A DNA stretch of 64,000 nucleotides. Source: Leptodactylus fallax. Taxonomy: Eukaryota > Chordata > Amphibia > Anura > Leptodactylidae. Position 1 is the first letter of the stretch; each line of letters begins with the position of its first letter. Both the position numbers and the translations under genes were made by a program. The stretch covers positions 2,356,501-2,420,500 of the forward strand of contig CAMRHE010000169.1 of assembly GCA_947044405.1 (NCBI GenBank), written 5' to 3'. The notes below the pieces were generated by a model. It saw only the letters and a program-made list of their open reading frames with translations. It did no database searches and was not told where the DNA came from. This document shows, piece by piece, positions 32,233 to 43,750 of the stretch.

Positions 32233-32939
32233 GCTAAATATTTCCCCACAAAAAGACAATAAAAAGAGTACAACAAACACAATATAGATCACTACAGTGT
32301 CCTTACTGTATTTTTATGTTGTATATACAGGTCTGTGGTGGTGGTGGGGGGGGGTGTAAAACTGGGCAATTGCCCAAGTCCCCTACACCAAAGGGAATCC
32401 CTGCTTCAGCAGTGTTGTTCAATTGCCTGTCAGTGGAAGCTGGTGCATGAGAATCTGAAACGTAATAACAACAGTTATAGAATATGAGCCACTTCACAAA
32501 AGTCCAGGAAGATTTGTGCCAACATCCTCCGTCTCTCCAACCTTTGCAGCTGGGCGGATCCCGTAATGCTCAGAGACACTGACATCATATTTCATGATTG
32601 TGACTAAAGGAGCACTGGTAAATTTGAATGATAGCATAATAATTCTTATTTAATAGCGCTTATGAGATCTCACAGGTTCAGTCTGTGCCATAGTGGTTGT
32701 GGAAAAGTGATGTTGGCAGTGGTGGTCATGATGGAAGCTGTCAGGATGTATTTACACAATAGGCATGCTCCATAAAAATAAATAGCTACAGCAGCTCTGA
32801 GACTCTCTATCTTATTTTTCTTTCTATGACTCGTTTTGTACCTCTCTACTAAGGACTTTGCACTATGAAACACACACAAAGACTTGGACCCTTGTGATAC
32901 TTTTTTTTTTTTTTTTTTTTGTTTTTTATCTGTCTTTGT
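32233..32939. other. Unannotated stretch
   Basis: A G-rich run (about 32334-32352) followed by 'gggcaattgcccaagtcccc' (an 11-bp palindrome) resembles a hAT-derived remnant, but no ends are visible. A T24 run lies at about 32899-32922. No gene. Confidence 0.4.
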
Positions 32940-32959
32940 TCTGCTTGAAAATGGGATCT

Positions 32960-35840
32960 TTGTGTATGCAGACAATCCTTGTCTATACAAGAGAGGAAAT
33001 TCTGCAGCCAGAGGCACAGCAGGAGGGCATACCATCTGGTCACACATCCCCCGTGAGATTTGGAGAAAGAAAAAGCGGGGAGGGGATGCAGAGCAGGAAC
33101 CTTCAGAGGATTAAAAGAGGCGTACCGACCAGCTGTTCCCTCCACATCATGGGCAATGTGAGATCTCTTGCAAACAAGATGGATGAACAACAGCGCCACC
33201 AGGCAGCACAGGAGTTTCGGGCGTGCAGCATGATGCTACTACAGAGACTTGGCCACTGAAGTTACTCCTGACCCTCTGGTCTCCTTGGATGGTTTTAAAC
33301 CCTCGGGCAGACAGGACAAGGGAGAGCGGTAAGAGGAAAGGAGGAGGGCTGGCAATGTTTGTGAATAATAGATGGTGTAACCTAGGCACATTGTGATTAA
33401 GGATCAAACTGCTGTAAGGACATTGAACTATTAGCTGTGAGCATTAGACCCACCTACCAAGGGAACTATCACATGTCATCGTGATAGCTGCATATGTCCC
33501 CCCCTGCGAAAGCTGACGCTGCCTGCGAGGCCACAAGCCACGCTGAGCCAGTTACAGTCTCAGCACCCCCAGGCCCCCCTGTCGGGTGATTTCAACCATG
33601 CCTCTCCACATCCACACTGCCCAGTTCACACAGAGTAACCGCCACACAAGAGACAACAAAACACTGGACTGTTCTGCCAACGTGAGGGAGGCATACAACT
33701 CATCAGCCCTACCGCCCTGGGGAGATCGGATCACAACCTAGTACATCTCCGACCTGTGTACAAGCCACTTGTACGAGAGAACCAGCTGTCACCCGCACAG
33801 TGAGGATATGGTCCGAGGAGAGTGATGAGGCCTGAGGGATTGTTTTGACACAACCGCATGGGAAGTTCTGCAGGATCTTATGGGGAAGATATAGAAGGAC
33901 TCACACACTGCATAACGGACTACATTAATTGTGTGGACAACACAGTACCCACAAAAGTGGTGAGGTGCTTCTCCAATAACAAACCATGGATTAACTCTGA
34001 TATAAAAACACTACTAAGGAGAAAAAGATGGCATTCAGGACAAGAGATAAGGAGGGGTTGAGGGAAGTACAAAAGGAGCTGAGGCATCAAATCAGGCAGG
34101 GAAAATCCAGTTATAAAGAAAAATGGAAAAGCAAATGGAAAGAAAAGACAAAGGGGGGCTGGGAGGGGCTAAGTCAATTTCGGGTCATAAACAGTCTGTC
34201 TGCCAGATTGAGGCAGATGTTAACTGGCTTAATGAACTAAACCTACTTCAACAGATTTGATCACACACCAGCCCTCCCACCCCAGATGTCCTCAGCTCCC
34301 CCACCACAATGACTCTCCCCATGCGGCCACTTCCCAACAGACCAGTAAACCAGAAATCCATCTTTATCTGGCCACAGTCTGACCTCACACGGGCCCAGGT
34401 GAGGAAGGAGATGAAAAAGATCAAGGCGAGGAAAGCCGGAGGGCCAGATGACATCAGTGCAAGGCTAATTAAGACTTGTGGGGACCAGCTGTGTGGTATA
34501 ATTACATATATGTATAATATGAGCCTGAGGCAGGAAATAGTCCCTGAATTATGGAAATCTTCTTGTGTGGTACCAGTTCCAAAGAAACCCCACCCATGGA
34601 CCTCAACGACTACAGACCTGTAGCACTGACATCCCACCTGATGAAGATCTTGGAGAGATTGGTTCTCACACATCTCCGCCCCTAGTGAGCCCCGCTATGG
34701 ACCCACTCCAGTTTGCTTATCGGCCGGGCATTGGGGTAGATGATGCCATCATCCATCTTCTGCACAGGGCTCTGTCTCACCTGGAGAAACCAGGGAACAC
34801 AGTGAGAATAATGTTCTTTGACTTCTCCAGTGCTAACACCATACAGCCCAGGTTATTGAGGGACAAGCTGGGCCTTGCTGGAGTGGACCACCACCTCTCC
34901 AACTGGATCCTAGACTACCTCACAAACGACCTCAATACGTGAGAGCCCGAGACTGTGTGTCAGGACAGTGATCTGTAAACGGGGGCACCCAGGGTACGGT
35001 CTCGCCCCTTTCCTCTTCACACTGTACACTGCAGATTTTAGGTGCAACTCATCCAGCTGCTACCTACAGAAGTATTCTGACGACTCTGCAATAGTGGGTC
35101 TCATCACAGATAATGATGACAGGGAGTACAGAGAACTGAACCGGGATTTGTGGACTGGTGCCACCGGAACCACCGAAGACAACGCGGGGAAGACCAAGGA
35201 GATGGTGGTGGACCCGCAAAGGCAGAAGCCCCCTAAACCAGTGGACATCCTGGGGACGGGCACGAGATTGTGAACACCTATAAGTACCTGGGTTTGCTCC
35301 AATAATAAGCTGGACTGGGCAGATCATATGGAGGCCCTGTACAGGAAGGGCCACAGCAGGCTCACCGCTTAGGAAGCTGAGAGCCTTGGAATCCGGGGGC
35401 ACTCTTAGAACTTTCTCAACCGGTAGTGGCATCAGCCATCTTCTTTGGAGTGGCCTGCTGGGGGAGCAGTATATCAACCAGGGACAGAAATAAACTTGAC
35501 AAGCTGATTAGAAGGGCCAGCTCTGTCCTGGGGAGCCCACTGGACCCAGTGCAGGTGGTGGGTGACAGAAGGATACTGTCCGTGGTGAGCTCCATGCAGA
35601 AGAAGAAGTCCCATCCCATGCATGAGACTGTGATCGCGCTGAGCAGTACTGTCAGTGACCGACTGCTCCACCCTAGGTGTGAGAAGGAGCGCTATCGGAA
35701 GTCTTTCCTCCCCACCGCGGTTAGGCTGTACAACCAACACCGACCAAGCGGAGATCATACACACAGAGAACTGAAATACTCTCTGCCTGTTAATCCCCCC
35801 CCCTGCTACGCCCTATCTGTCTGTCTGCTATCAATGTAAT
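32960..35840 (+). pseudogene. LINE ORF2 (endonuclease-reverse transcriptase), multiply frameshifted
   Basis: The fragments in order are: NVRSLANKMDE (endonuclease start); VIVIAAYVPP-type sequence in shifted frames near 33480; a segment with KPWINSDIK (33990-34010); KEMKKIKARKAGGPDD (34410-34455); a palm motif FFDFSSANTIQP (34820-34850, missing a Phe relative to the usual SSAFNTI); QKYSDDSAIVG (about 35068-35100, the SDD catalytic box); and a C-terminal RASSVLGSPLDPVQVVGDRR...RLYN block (35510-35735). At least six frame changes and stops separate them. The protein would nick and prime reverse transcription; this copy cannot. Subfamily uncertain between L2 and Rex1. Confidence 0.8.
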
Positions 35841-35946
35841 GCCTCTCACCTTGGAATATTCCTGTACATGTTGTATTTGTATTTGTATCTGCTTATCTTT
35901 GCTGCTGTAACACACTGAATTTCCCCATTGTGGGACTATTAAAGGA

Positions 35947-35971
35947 CTATTATTATTATTATTATTATTAT
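35947..35971. repeat. ATT microsatellite at LINE 3' end
   Basis: About eight ATT units directly follow the LINE 3' UTR, consistent with the LINE's own tail. Confidence 0.9.
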
Positions 35972-36161
35972 AAAAATAAATCGTCTGGCGATTCTAGGCA
36001 TTCTGTCGATTTTGTAATCCACAGGATGCCCTATCTCTTGTGGTAATGCAAGACTTTTTCACTGACTATTTCATTCACTGTAATACAATAAGTGAAATCC
36101 ACATCTCATTTTGTAATAAAATCTACATGTGAAAAATACAGCTTTTATTGCAGATTTAAGG

Positions 36162-36385
36162 CTAAGGGCCCACGTTGCCTAAATGCAGCTTTTTTTTGTT
36201 GCAGATTTTGTTGCGGTTTTTTGAGCCAAATCCAGGAGTGAATTGAACAGAAGGTAGGAGTATAAGTACTTTATATATCTCTCCCATTCCTCTTGTAGCC
36301 ATTCTTGGCTTAGGCTCAAAAAGAACGCAACAAAATCTGCAACAAAAAAACTGCGTTTACGCAATGTGGGACCTTAGCCTTAATG
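36162..36385. mobile_element. Palindromic MITE, GGCTAAGGNCCCAC ends, TTAA-flanked
   Basis: TTAA precedes GGCTAAGGGCCCACGTTGC on the left, and the right end is its complement followed by TTAA. Two arms of about 100 bp (TGCAGATTTTGTTGC and complement; GAGCCAA and complement) fold back on a short loop. Copies at 1251-1621 and 53572-54480. No coding capacity. Confidence 0.75.
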
Positions 36386-36720
36386 TGGTTTGTTAACCAG
36401 ATTAGAGTGTTCACACTTTAATAGCCTAAGTCCTCTTTAATGTCTCCTAGATGCTACACTGTCAGGCCACTCATTAAGAAGTTGATGAGTGACTAGTGAG
36501 GCAAAATATGGCAGTGTGTAGGCCCCAGAAAAGTTAGCAAATATTTTACTCCAATACTTGTCCAAACGGAAGTCAATTCTAGTGGCCAGGATTTTTTAGC
36601 AGCTTTAACCAATGGCAAAGAACAGCATAAAATTGGAATTTAAAAAAAAAGAACAGCATAAAAGGGAGTTTAGTCAGAACCCCTCCCAGACATTTTACAA
36701 TTAATAAAATATTCTTGAGA
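36386..36720. other. Unannotated stretch
   Basis: A short direct repeat 'aaagaacagcataaa' occurs at about 36617 and 36649. Otherwise nothing recognisable. Confidence 0.45.
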
Positions 36721-36721
36721 T

Positions 36722-36990
36722 TGAGGGTACATTACCACGTAGGAATTTACCGTGGATTTGGGGCGGATTCTGCCCCAAATCTGCCTCCCATTGTTTTCAA
36801 TGGGAGGCAGAGATCGCAGAAGGCCGCTGAAAAAATAAGCTTCCTGCTCGATCTTACTGTGGATTCCGCGGTTCGAGACTCCTTGCTGAGTAGTCCCATT
36901 CATCTGGGCCTAATCAGCAGCAAAAATCCACAACAGAATGCTGATGCCCTGCATCGGCATTTTATCGCAGCTAGACCGCGGTCAAAAGTC
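36722..36990. repeat. MITE-like palindromic repeat
   Basis: It starts 'gagggtacattaccacgtagg' and contains a hairpin GGGGCGGATTCTGCCCC, then CTGCCTCCCATTG...CAATGGGAGGCAG near 36780-36812. Boundaries unclear. The two opposite-strand frames here are palindrome shadows. Confidence 0.45.
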
Positions 36991-37380
36991 ACGTAAACTG
37001 AAGAAGAATTGCTCACCTATACCTTTTCTGAGAGTAATTTTCCCAAAACCTCCTTTAGCCTCCCCCCCCCCCCGACTCCTGCTGCATGGTGGCTCCATAT
37101 TTTCCCGTGGAAGCTATAGGGCAGATTTACTTATCTAAATGTGCCAGAATTTAGACTCAGAATTTAGGTACATGCCTTGTGCCAGAATTGTGTCATAAGA
37201 CTCTTATATAAAACCTAAAAAAGGCAGTGTGGTTTAGTGAATTTGTAAAATGCAGAAGGCCTATTAATACAGTATTCTCATTCTTGGCCAAAATGGTGTA
37301 AATCAAGCCTGCCTTGAGCTGGTATAAGGAAGGGAAAAATGTATAAGCTGTAGCAAGATTATGGTGATGGTATTATGTGT
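36991..37380. other. Unannotated stretch
   Basis: A C10 run near 37063 is the only notable feature; there is no element end. Confidence 0.45.
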
Positions 37381-37381
37381 A

Positions 37382-38934
37382 CAGTGGCTTGCAAAAGTAT
37401 TCATACCCCTTGAGCTTTTTCACATTTTGTCACCTTACAAACACAATCTTAAATGTTTTTTATTGAGATTTTAAGTGATAGACTAACACAAAGTAGCAGA
37501 TAATTGTGAAGTGGAACGAAAAAGATACATGGTTTTCAAAATTTTTATCAAATAAAAATCTGAAAAGTGTGATGTGCAAAAGTATTCAGCCCCCCATATT
37601 AATACTTTGTAGAGCCACCTTTCGCTGCAATTACAGCTGCAAGTCTTTTGGTGTATGTCTCTACCAGCTTTGCGCATCTAGAGACTGAGATTTTTGCCCA
37701 TTCTTTACAAAATAGCTCAAACTCATTCAGATTGGATGAAGAGCATCTGTGAACAGCAATTTTCATGTGTAGACACAGATGCTCAATGGGAGTTAGGTTT
37801 GGACTTTGACTGGGCCAATCTAACACATGAATATTCTTTGATCTAAACCAATTCCACTGTAGCTCTGGCTGTATGTTTAGGGTCATTGTCTTGGTGGAAG
37901 GTGAATCTCCTTCCCAGTCTCAAGTTTTGCAGCCTCCAACAGGATTTCTTCCAGAATTGCCCTGTATTTAGCTCCCTTCATCTTCCCATCAACTGTGACC
38001 AACTTCCTTGTCCCTGGTGTGTTGAGGGTGATGAGCAGTGTTACTTTTCCATCATACATAGCGCTTTGCATTTAGGCCAAAAAGTTCAACTTTGGACTCA
38101 TCTGACCAGAGCACCTTCTTCCCCATGTTTGCTGTGTCCCCTATATGGCTTGTGGCAAACTGCAAACAGCACTTCTTATGTCTTTCTTTCAACAATGGTT
38201 TTCTTCTTGCCTCTCTTCCATAAAGGCCAGATTTGTGGAGTGCATGACTTATAGTTGTCCTGTGGACAGATTCTCCCACCTGAGCTGTGGATTTCTGCAG
38301 CTCCTCCAGAGTGACCATGGGCCTCTTGGCTGCTTCTCTGACCAGTGATCTCCTTGCTCGATCTGTCAGTTTAGGTGTACGGTCATGTCTTGGTAGGTTT
38401 GCAGTTGTAGAATACTATTTCCATTTTTGGATAATGGATTGAACAGTGCTCCTTGGGATGCTCAAAGCTTGGGATATGTTATTATAACTTAACCCTGCTT
38501 TAAACTTCTCCACAACTTTATCTCTGACTTATCTGGTGAGTTCCCTGATCTTCATGATGCTGTTTGTTCACTAGTATTCTCTAACAAACCACTGAGGCCT
38601 TCACAGAAGAGGTGTATTCGTACTGAGACTAAATTACACACAGTTGGACTCTATTAACTAATTAAGTGACTTCTGAAAGCAATTGATTGCACTGGATTTT
38701 ATTTAGGGGAATCAGAGTACAGAGGGCTGAATACTTTTGCACGTCACACTTTTCAGATTTTTATTTGATTAAAATTATGAAAACCATGTATCATTTTCAT
38801 TCCACTTCACAATTATGTGTTACTTTATGTTGGTCTATCACTTAAAATCTCAATAAAATACATTTAAGTTTGTGGTTGTAAGGTGACAAAATCTGAAAAA
38901 GTTCAAGGGGTATGAATACTTTTGCAAGCCTCTG
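37382..38934 (-). mobile_element. Tc1/mariner element 4
   Basis: The inverted ends are CAGTGGCTTGCAAAAGTATT and, at the right, the complement of CAGAGGCTTGCAAAAGTATT. TA occurs at 37380-37381 and 38935-38936. Terminal repeats are about 180 bp with an inner TGCAAAAGTATTCAGCCCC copy. The transposase lies on the minus strand. Confidence 0.92.
37599..38556 (-). pseudogene. Tc1 transposase, multiply broken
   Basis: The ATG on the minus strand at 38556 starts a helix-turn-helix region with an early stop. From 38318 the frame reads MVTLEELQKSTAQ and reaches LWSDESKVELFG (first Asp). A frameshift leads to 38071-37883, and a further one places DNDPKHT (second Asp, about 37890) in a different frame from SPNLTPIEHL (Glu). 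It ends KGGSTKY at 37599. The catalytic residues are recognisable but spread over three frames with several small deletions. Confidence 0.9.
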
Positions 38935-39194
38935 TATAGACTGATGAGGCTTGAGTCAAAAATGATTACTCAGTATACCAAAACATTATTGCCTGCCAGT
39001 AGGAAACTGAAAGGCAATATATTGTGCCACACTGCTGATGCCAGAATGTTAGCTATAAAGTACAGTTGGATCTGATGGCATGGGCAAGAGTTTTGGAGCA
39101 TATTGTCAAAATTGACATACATTTACATTTGCCCCCACATGGCAAACTACCAGTCACACAAGTAATTATGTTTTTCATCTTGCTAGAAGCACAT

Positions 39195-39680
39195 TTTCCA
39201 GCATTTTTTATTTTGGATTCCCTGCCTTCCAAATGTCAGAACTTTTTTATTTTTCTGTTCACAGAGCCGTATGAGGGTTTAATGTTTGCAGGACAAATTG
39301 TGCTTCATAATGTAAACATTTAATATTCTGTACAATGTACTAGGAAGCTGGAAAAAAATTTAGAATTGGGTGGAACTGTAGAAAAACAGTGTTTATGCGA
39401 CTTACAGGCTTTATTTTTTTCCAGCGTTCACTATGCAGCCAAAATTACATGTTACCTGTATTCTATGGGACGGTTCAGTTCTGGCGATACCAAATTTATA
39501 TAGTTTCATTTAAGTTTTGAAACCTTAAAAAATCCAAAACTTTGCAAAAAAAATTTCTTAGAGTCACCATATTCTGACACCCGTAACTTTTTTTTATATT
39601 TCTGTATACGATCTGTATGGGAATGCATAAGGCGTTTTTTTTTTTTTTTGCAGGGCCAGATGTACTTTTTAGTTATACCT
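39195..39680 (-). repeat. Unclassified interspersed repeat, copy 5 (reversed, longest)
   Basis: Read on the minus strand it contains 'aaatttggtatcgcc', 'cataatgtaaac' complements, 'ccacccaattctaaattttttt' and 'caatttgtcctgcaaac', as in copies 1-4. It extends further, with a 'gggtgtcagaatatggtgactc' segment and a T17 run at about 39633-39649. The 38937-39194 stretch before it is unremarkable. Confidence 0.65.
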
Positions 39681-40880
39681 TTTTAGGGAATGTCTATTGC
39701 TTTTTATTCAGTTTTTTAAAAGAGGCAATAGGTAATCAATTTAAGTCCTTGGTCCTGGTGAACACTGCAGCCTCTTTATTACTTAGCAAGCACAGTGCTG
39801 CCCATTTGTATAGCAAATCTGCAAATGATGACCTATCCTAAGAATATATTATGAATTATTAGGTCCCAATTAACCTACAGCCAGCAATTGGTTAAGCAGA
39901 CATTTTCTGTGTCTTAAAATGGACCATCAATTAGAGGTTGCTATGAGACCTTGGAAGCATCAGACTACATTCTTACACAATATTTATATTGGCCAGACAG
40001 CCCCATTAATTGACACAAATGTTCTCATGTGAATACAGGCTGTGTTTTACTGAAGCCTAATATTTGGGATGTATCTAGCTTGTAGGTGGATGTGGTAAAC
40101 CAGCTGCGCAAATTAAAAAAAATGCCACTAAAGCACTATGTTCAGAAACAAAACATTCTCTTTAATGATAGCGTATTAGATAAGTCAACCTGTTATTTAT
40201 ACAGATGGAAAAAGAGTACTCCAAAGTGGAATTACACTTAAAGATAAAAAGCCATTAGATACTCATTAAGCTAGGTATAGTATTTCATTCCTGCCTAGGG
40301 CTTCCTTCTATCTAGGGATCTGCGAGCACAGGCACTCTGACAATGAATCTGAGTGATAGGTGATCGTTCTAGCTGTAAATGAAACCTTCTGACGTAGGAG
40401 CATAGGGAAACCTTACAACAAGATAAGCTGGTGATGGAATTTACAGGGCAGCCCAATGTGTGGGGAAAGCTGTAATGCACACAGAGTGCACTGTTAAGGG
40501 CCAATTGAAAATATCACCTTTCTTTAGATAGCAGCATTCATGGTTTTGGTATAGTCAGTTTTTTTACTTCTAATTAAACTGTAAACATTCTAAATCTGTT
40601 ACATAAATCAAATTATTAATTCAGATTCAGGAAAATCTTAAAACATGCATCCAAAAATAATATTGTGTAAACAATTTTTAGTTCTGAATTTTTCACATGT
40701 ATACCTGGTTAAACAACTATAACCTACTTTAATTTTTTACATAGTCATATTACAGCTTTGTAACAGAACACCAAAAGAAGGTGATGGGGCCTTTCAATGT
40801 ATGAACCCATATGGAGCAAAATTCATTATTTATCCAACAGTGAAGAGATTGTGCTTCATCACATGCTACAAATTGTTATA
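39681..40880. other. Unannotated stretch
   Basis: No element ends or coding signal found in 1.2 kb of AT-rich DNA. This may be among the most unique sequence of the window. Confidence 0.45.
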
Positions 40881-41135
40881 AGGCCTAATGCACATGACCG
40901 AGTGTGTGGGCCGAGGCTTTCCTGAAAAGAGCATCTGATGGTCCGTGTCTGTTCCGATGAATATTGAGCAGGCTCTACTGTGTGTCATCAGAACAGATAG
41001 GATCTGAAGCCCCCATAGAAGTGAGTACATCACAGAATGCACTTAGATGTCACTCAGAGTGTCATCCAAGTGCATTCCGTTGCAACATCGGCCCACCCTT
41101 GGATGGCACACTCGGTTATGTGCATAGGGCCTAAG
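40881..41135. repeat. Palindromic MITE, GGCCTAATGCACATGACCG ends
   Basis: The left end 'aaggcctaatgcacatgaccgagtgt' is inverted at the right ('acactcggttatgtgcatagggcctaagg'). The arms continue inward (GTGGGCCGAGG / CATCGGCCCAC; GATGGTCCGTGTCTGTTCC and partners). About 255 bp with no coding capacity. Confidence 0.7.
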
Positions 41136-42189
41136 GTAAAATACTGTATGTCCTATATTGGTACATGGACTGACATGGCATTATAAATTTTATTATATTG
41201 TTCTAAACCATACCACTGCATAGAGCCAATACATGTTCTTTAGTGCACATTTCTGGCACAATTTGAAAGAGTATATTTTTGCATTTTGCTTCAAACTATA
41301 CCTAATGTTTTGGATGACTTTTCAGGATAAGCTGGTATGTCTGTGTATGTGCAAGTAACAGTACATCCGACCCTGACCTTCATATGATTTGTATCCTACT
41401 TTATGAGCAGGCTGTAACCAGGGACACACCTCTAATGAGGCAAAGTGAGGCGTCCGCCTCAGCGGCACTGTCCGTCACTGTCTGGGGGTGGCATTTTTAC
41501 TATTTATTTAACGTAAACCAGCTCAGGACAGGGCGCTTTAAAAAAAAAAAAAAAAAAAAAAAAGTTGCACGATACCTGTCCTGGGCTGGCTTACGAGATG
41601 TCCACATCTCCTGCGCTGAGAAGAACAGGAGGGATCGCAGGTAGATGAGGATAACTTTTTTTTTTTTAATATAAATAGGCCGTTACCTGCTGGAGTAACC
41701 CTAACAGGTAACGGCCTATTTACTTACCTACCCCCGTGCCTGCTTGTGGCCGCCTCCGCTTCCCCTTGTGCTATGGGACGCAGAAGAGGGGAACAGAAGC
41801 GGCTGTGAGCAGGAGTGGGGATCAGTAGAGTGAGGCCACGGGCCTCAATTACTACTATTATTATATTCTGGGGTCTTTTCAGACCCCAGAGTTTAATAAT
41901 CGGAGGCCCAGGGGAGGTGAGGGAACATAAAAACCAGTGTTACTCACCTCTCCTGCATTCCGATGTTACTCCGAGCAGGCTTCGGCCCTGTGGTGACATC
42001 ATCAGGTCGCGAGGCTGGCCTGATCACTTGACATCTGTGCGCAATTAAAAAGGGCCAAAAGCTGCAGGGAGTGTACCTGTGTCCAGGACAGGTAAGTTAC
42101 ACTGGTTTTTATGTTTGTCACCTCCCCTGGGTCTTTGATCATTATAGTCTGGGGTCTGAAAAGACTCCAGAGTATAATAATAGTTCATG

Positions 42190-42890
42190 GGTGGGCCACT
42201 ATGGGGCATAATACCATGTGCAGGGGCCACTATGGGACATAATACCGTGTGCAGGGGTCACTGTGGAACATAATACCAGTGCACGGGCCGCTATGGAGCA
42301 TAATACCGTGTGCAGGGGTCACTATGGAGCATAATACCGTGTGCAGGGACCACTGCGGTACATAATACAGTGTGCAGGGGCCGCTGCGAGGCATAATACA
42401 GTGTGCAGGGGCCGCTGTGGGCCACAATACAGTGTGCAGGGGCCGCTGCGGGCCATAATACCGTGTGCAGGTGCCACTATGGAGCATAATACCATGTGCA
42501 GAGGCCACTATGGAGCATAATACTGTGTGCAGGGGCCACTATGGAGCATAATACCATGTGCAGGGACTGCTGTGGGGCATAATACAGTGTGCAGGGGCCA
42601 CTGCGAGGCATAATACAGTGTGCAGGGGCGCTGCAGGCCATAATACAGTGTGCAGGGGTCGCTGCGGGCCATAATACAGTGTGCAGGGGCCGCTGCGGGC
42701 CATAATACCGTGTGCAGGGGCCACTACGGGCCATAATACCGTGTACAGGGGCCGCTGCGGGCCATAATACCGTGTGCAGGGGCCACTGCGGGCCATAATA
42801 TCATGTAATACTGTGTGCAGGGGCTGCTGTGGAACATTATAGTGTGTGTAAATGCGGCGTTATAAACAGGGGCTATGGCGCCTGTTTATA
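42190..42890 (-). repeat. 31-bp minisatellite (about 20 units)
   Basis: On the plus strand the unit is GGGCATAATACCGTGTG then CAGGGGCCACTATG, about 31 bp, the reverse of the 24261-24706 unit. Units vary (CCATAATACAG and GCATAATACCG forms), with occasional 30-bp units. Three long minus frames across it (42230-42796) are periodic artefacts. Confidence 0.92.
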
Positions 42891-43589
42891 TCACACTCTG
42901 TCTGTTGATAGTGACCGTGTGATGTAATGACAACCTTGTCACATAGACGTGTATAGGACAAGGCTGTAGTTACATTACATGGTCGCTATGAGATGAATGA
43001 CACTATGTAAACAGAGAAGCGGTCATGGCGCTTACACAGGTACCATTCAAACAACTGATCAGTAGGGGTCCTGGCTTTTTGAGCCCCACTGATTAGTTTA
43101 TTAATGACCTGGAAAACCTTTTAATTAGTTAACACCTGGGGCATTATTAATAAGGGGCACTATTTATACAGGGTACACACGGACATTATTAATATAAATA
43201 TGCACTTGGGGGTATTATTCATTATGGGGGGTTATAGCATATATTTTATAATTGGGGTAGCAGCAGGATGGGTGTGCAGGTGAGGACAATGTGGGTTGGA
43301 TGCCTGGAAAAGTGAGGAGCCAAAGATGTCTGTGTTGTAAACTTTACAGAGACAAGTCATAGCTGGAAGAATTGGCCATGGTGGTCCAAAGGGAAGAGAA
43401 GGGAAATGTGAAGGATTAGTCAGAGATGTCACTTGTAAGTCACAAAATGTTACTGCCCTGTATTCACCTAAATGATAGAGGATAAATACCTGATTTATGG
43501 GGGTCTGTCTGCTGAGACCCCCACTGAGCCTGAGAATTGGGTTTTTTCCCCCACTGGGTGTGAATTCAGCCTGACCGCAGCCAGGCTGA

Positions 43590-43750
43590 ATATAGGTGTG
43601 CCGCTTGGTGGATGGACGAACCCGCGTGGTTCTCATTCACTTCAATGGGAGTGCCAAAGATAGTCGAAGTCCAGTACTCAGCTATCTGCGGAGCTCCTAT
43701 TATGGAGAATGGGGGCCACGTGGGCTCGTCCATCCCCCAAGCAGAAGATG
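43590..43750. repeat. Hairpin repeat inside hAT element B
   Basis: The arm 'cttggtggatggacgaacccgcgtgg' (about 43604-43630) pairs with 'ccacgtgggctcgtccatcccccaag' (about 43715-43741). This may be a separate MITE nested in the hAT, but no duplication is seen. Confidence 0.6.

Larger units (their letters stand above)
32940..35975 (+). mobile_element. CR1/L2/Rex1-type LINE, degraded
   Basis: An APE-type endonuclease region (about 32960-33800) and reverse transcriptase (about 34380-35700) lead to a 3' end 'acactgaatttccccattgtgggactattaaaggactattattatt', which runs into an ATT microsatellite (35947-35971). Such microsatellite tails are characteristic of CR1/L2-type LINEs, which lack poly(A). 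The 5' boundary is approximate. Confidence 0.8.

Noticed and set aside
34640..34660. CTGATGA sequence as hammerhead core
   Set aside because: It lies in LINE coding sequence (reverse-transcriptase region), with no stem II or GAAA following.
35075..35095. CTGACGA sequence as hammerhead core
   Set aside because: It encodes the SDD catalytic box of the LINE; no hammerhead fold.
38937..38970. CTGATGAGGCTTGAGTCAAAA as hammerhead core
   Set aside because: Stem II would have no loop and GAAA is replaced; it is simply flank of Tc1 element 4.
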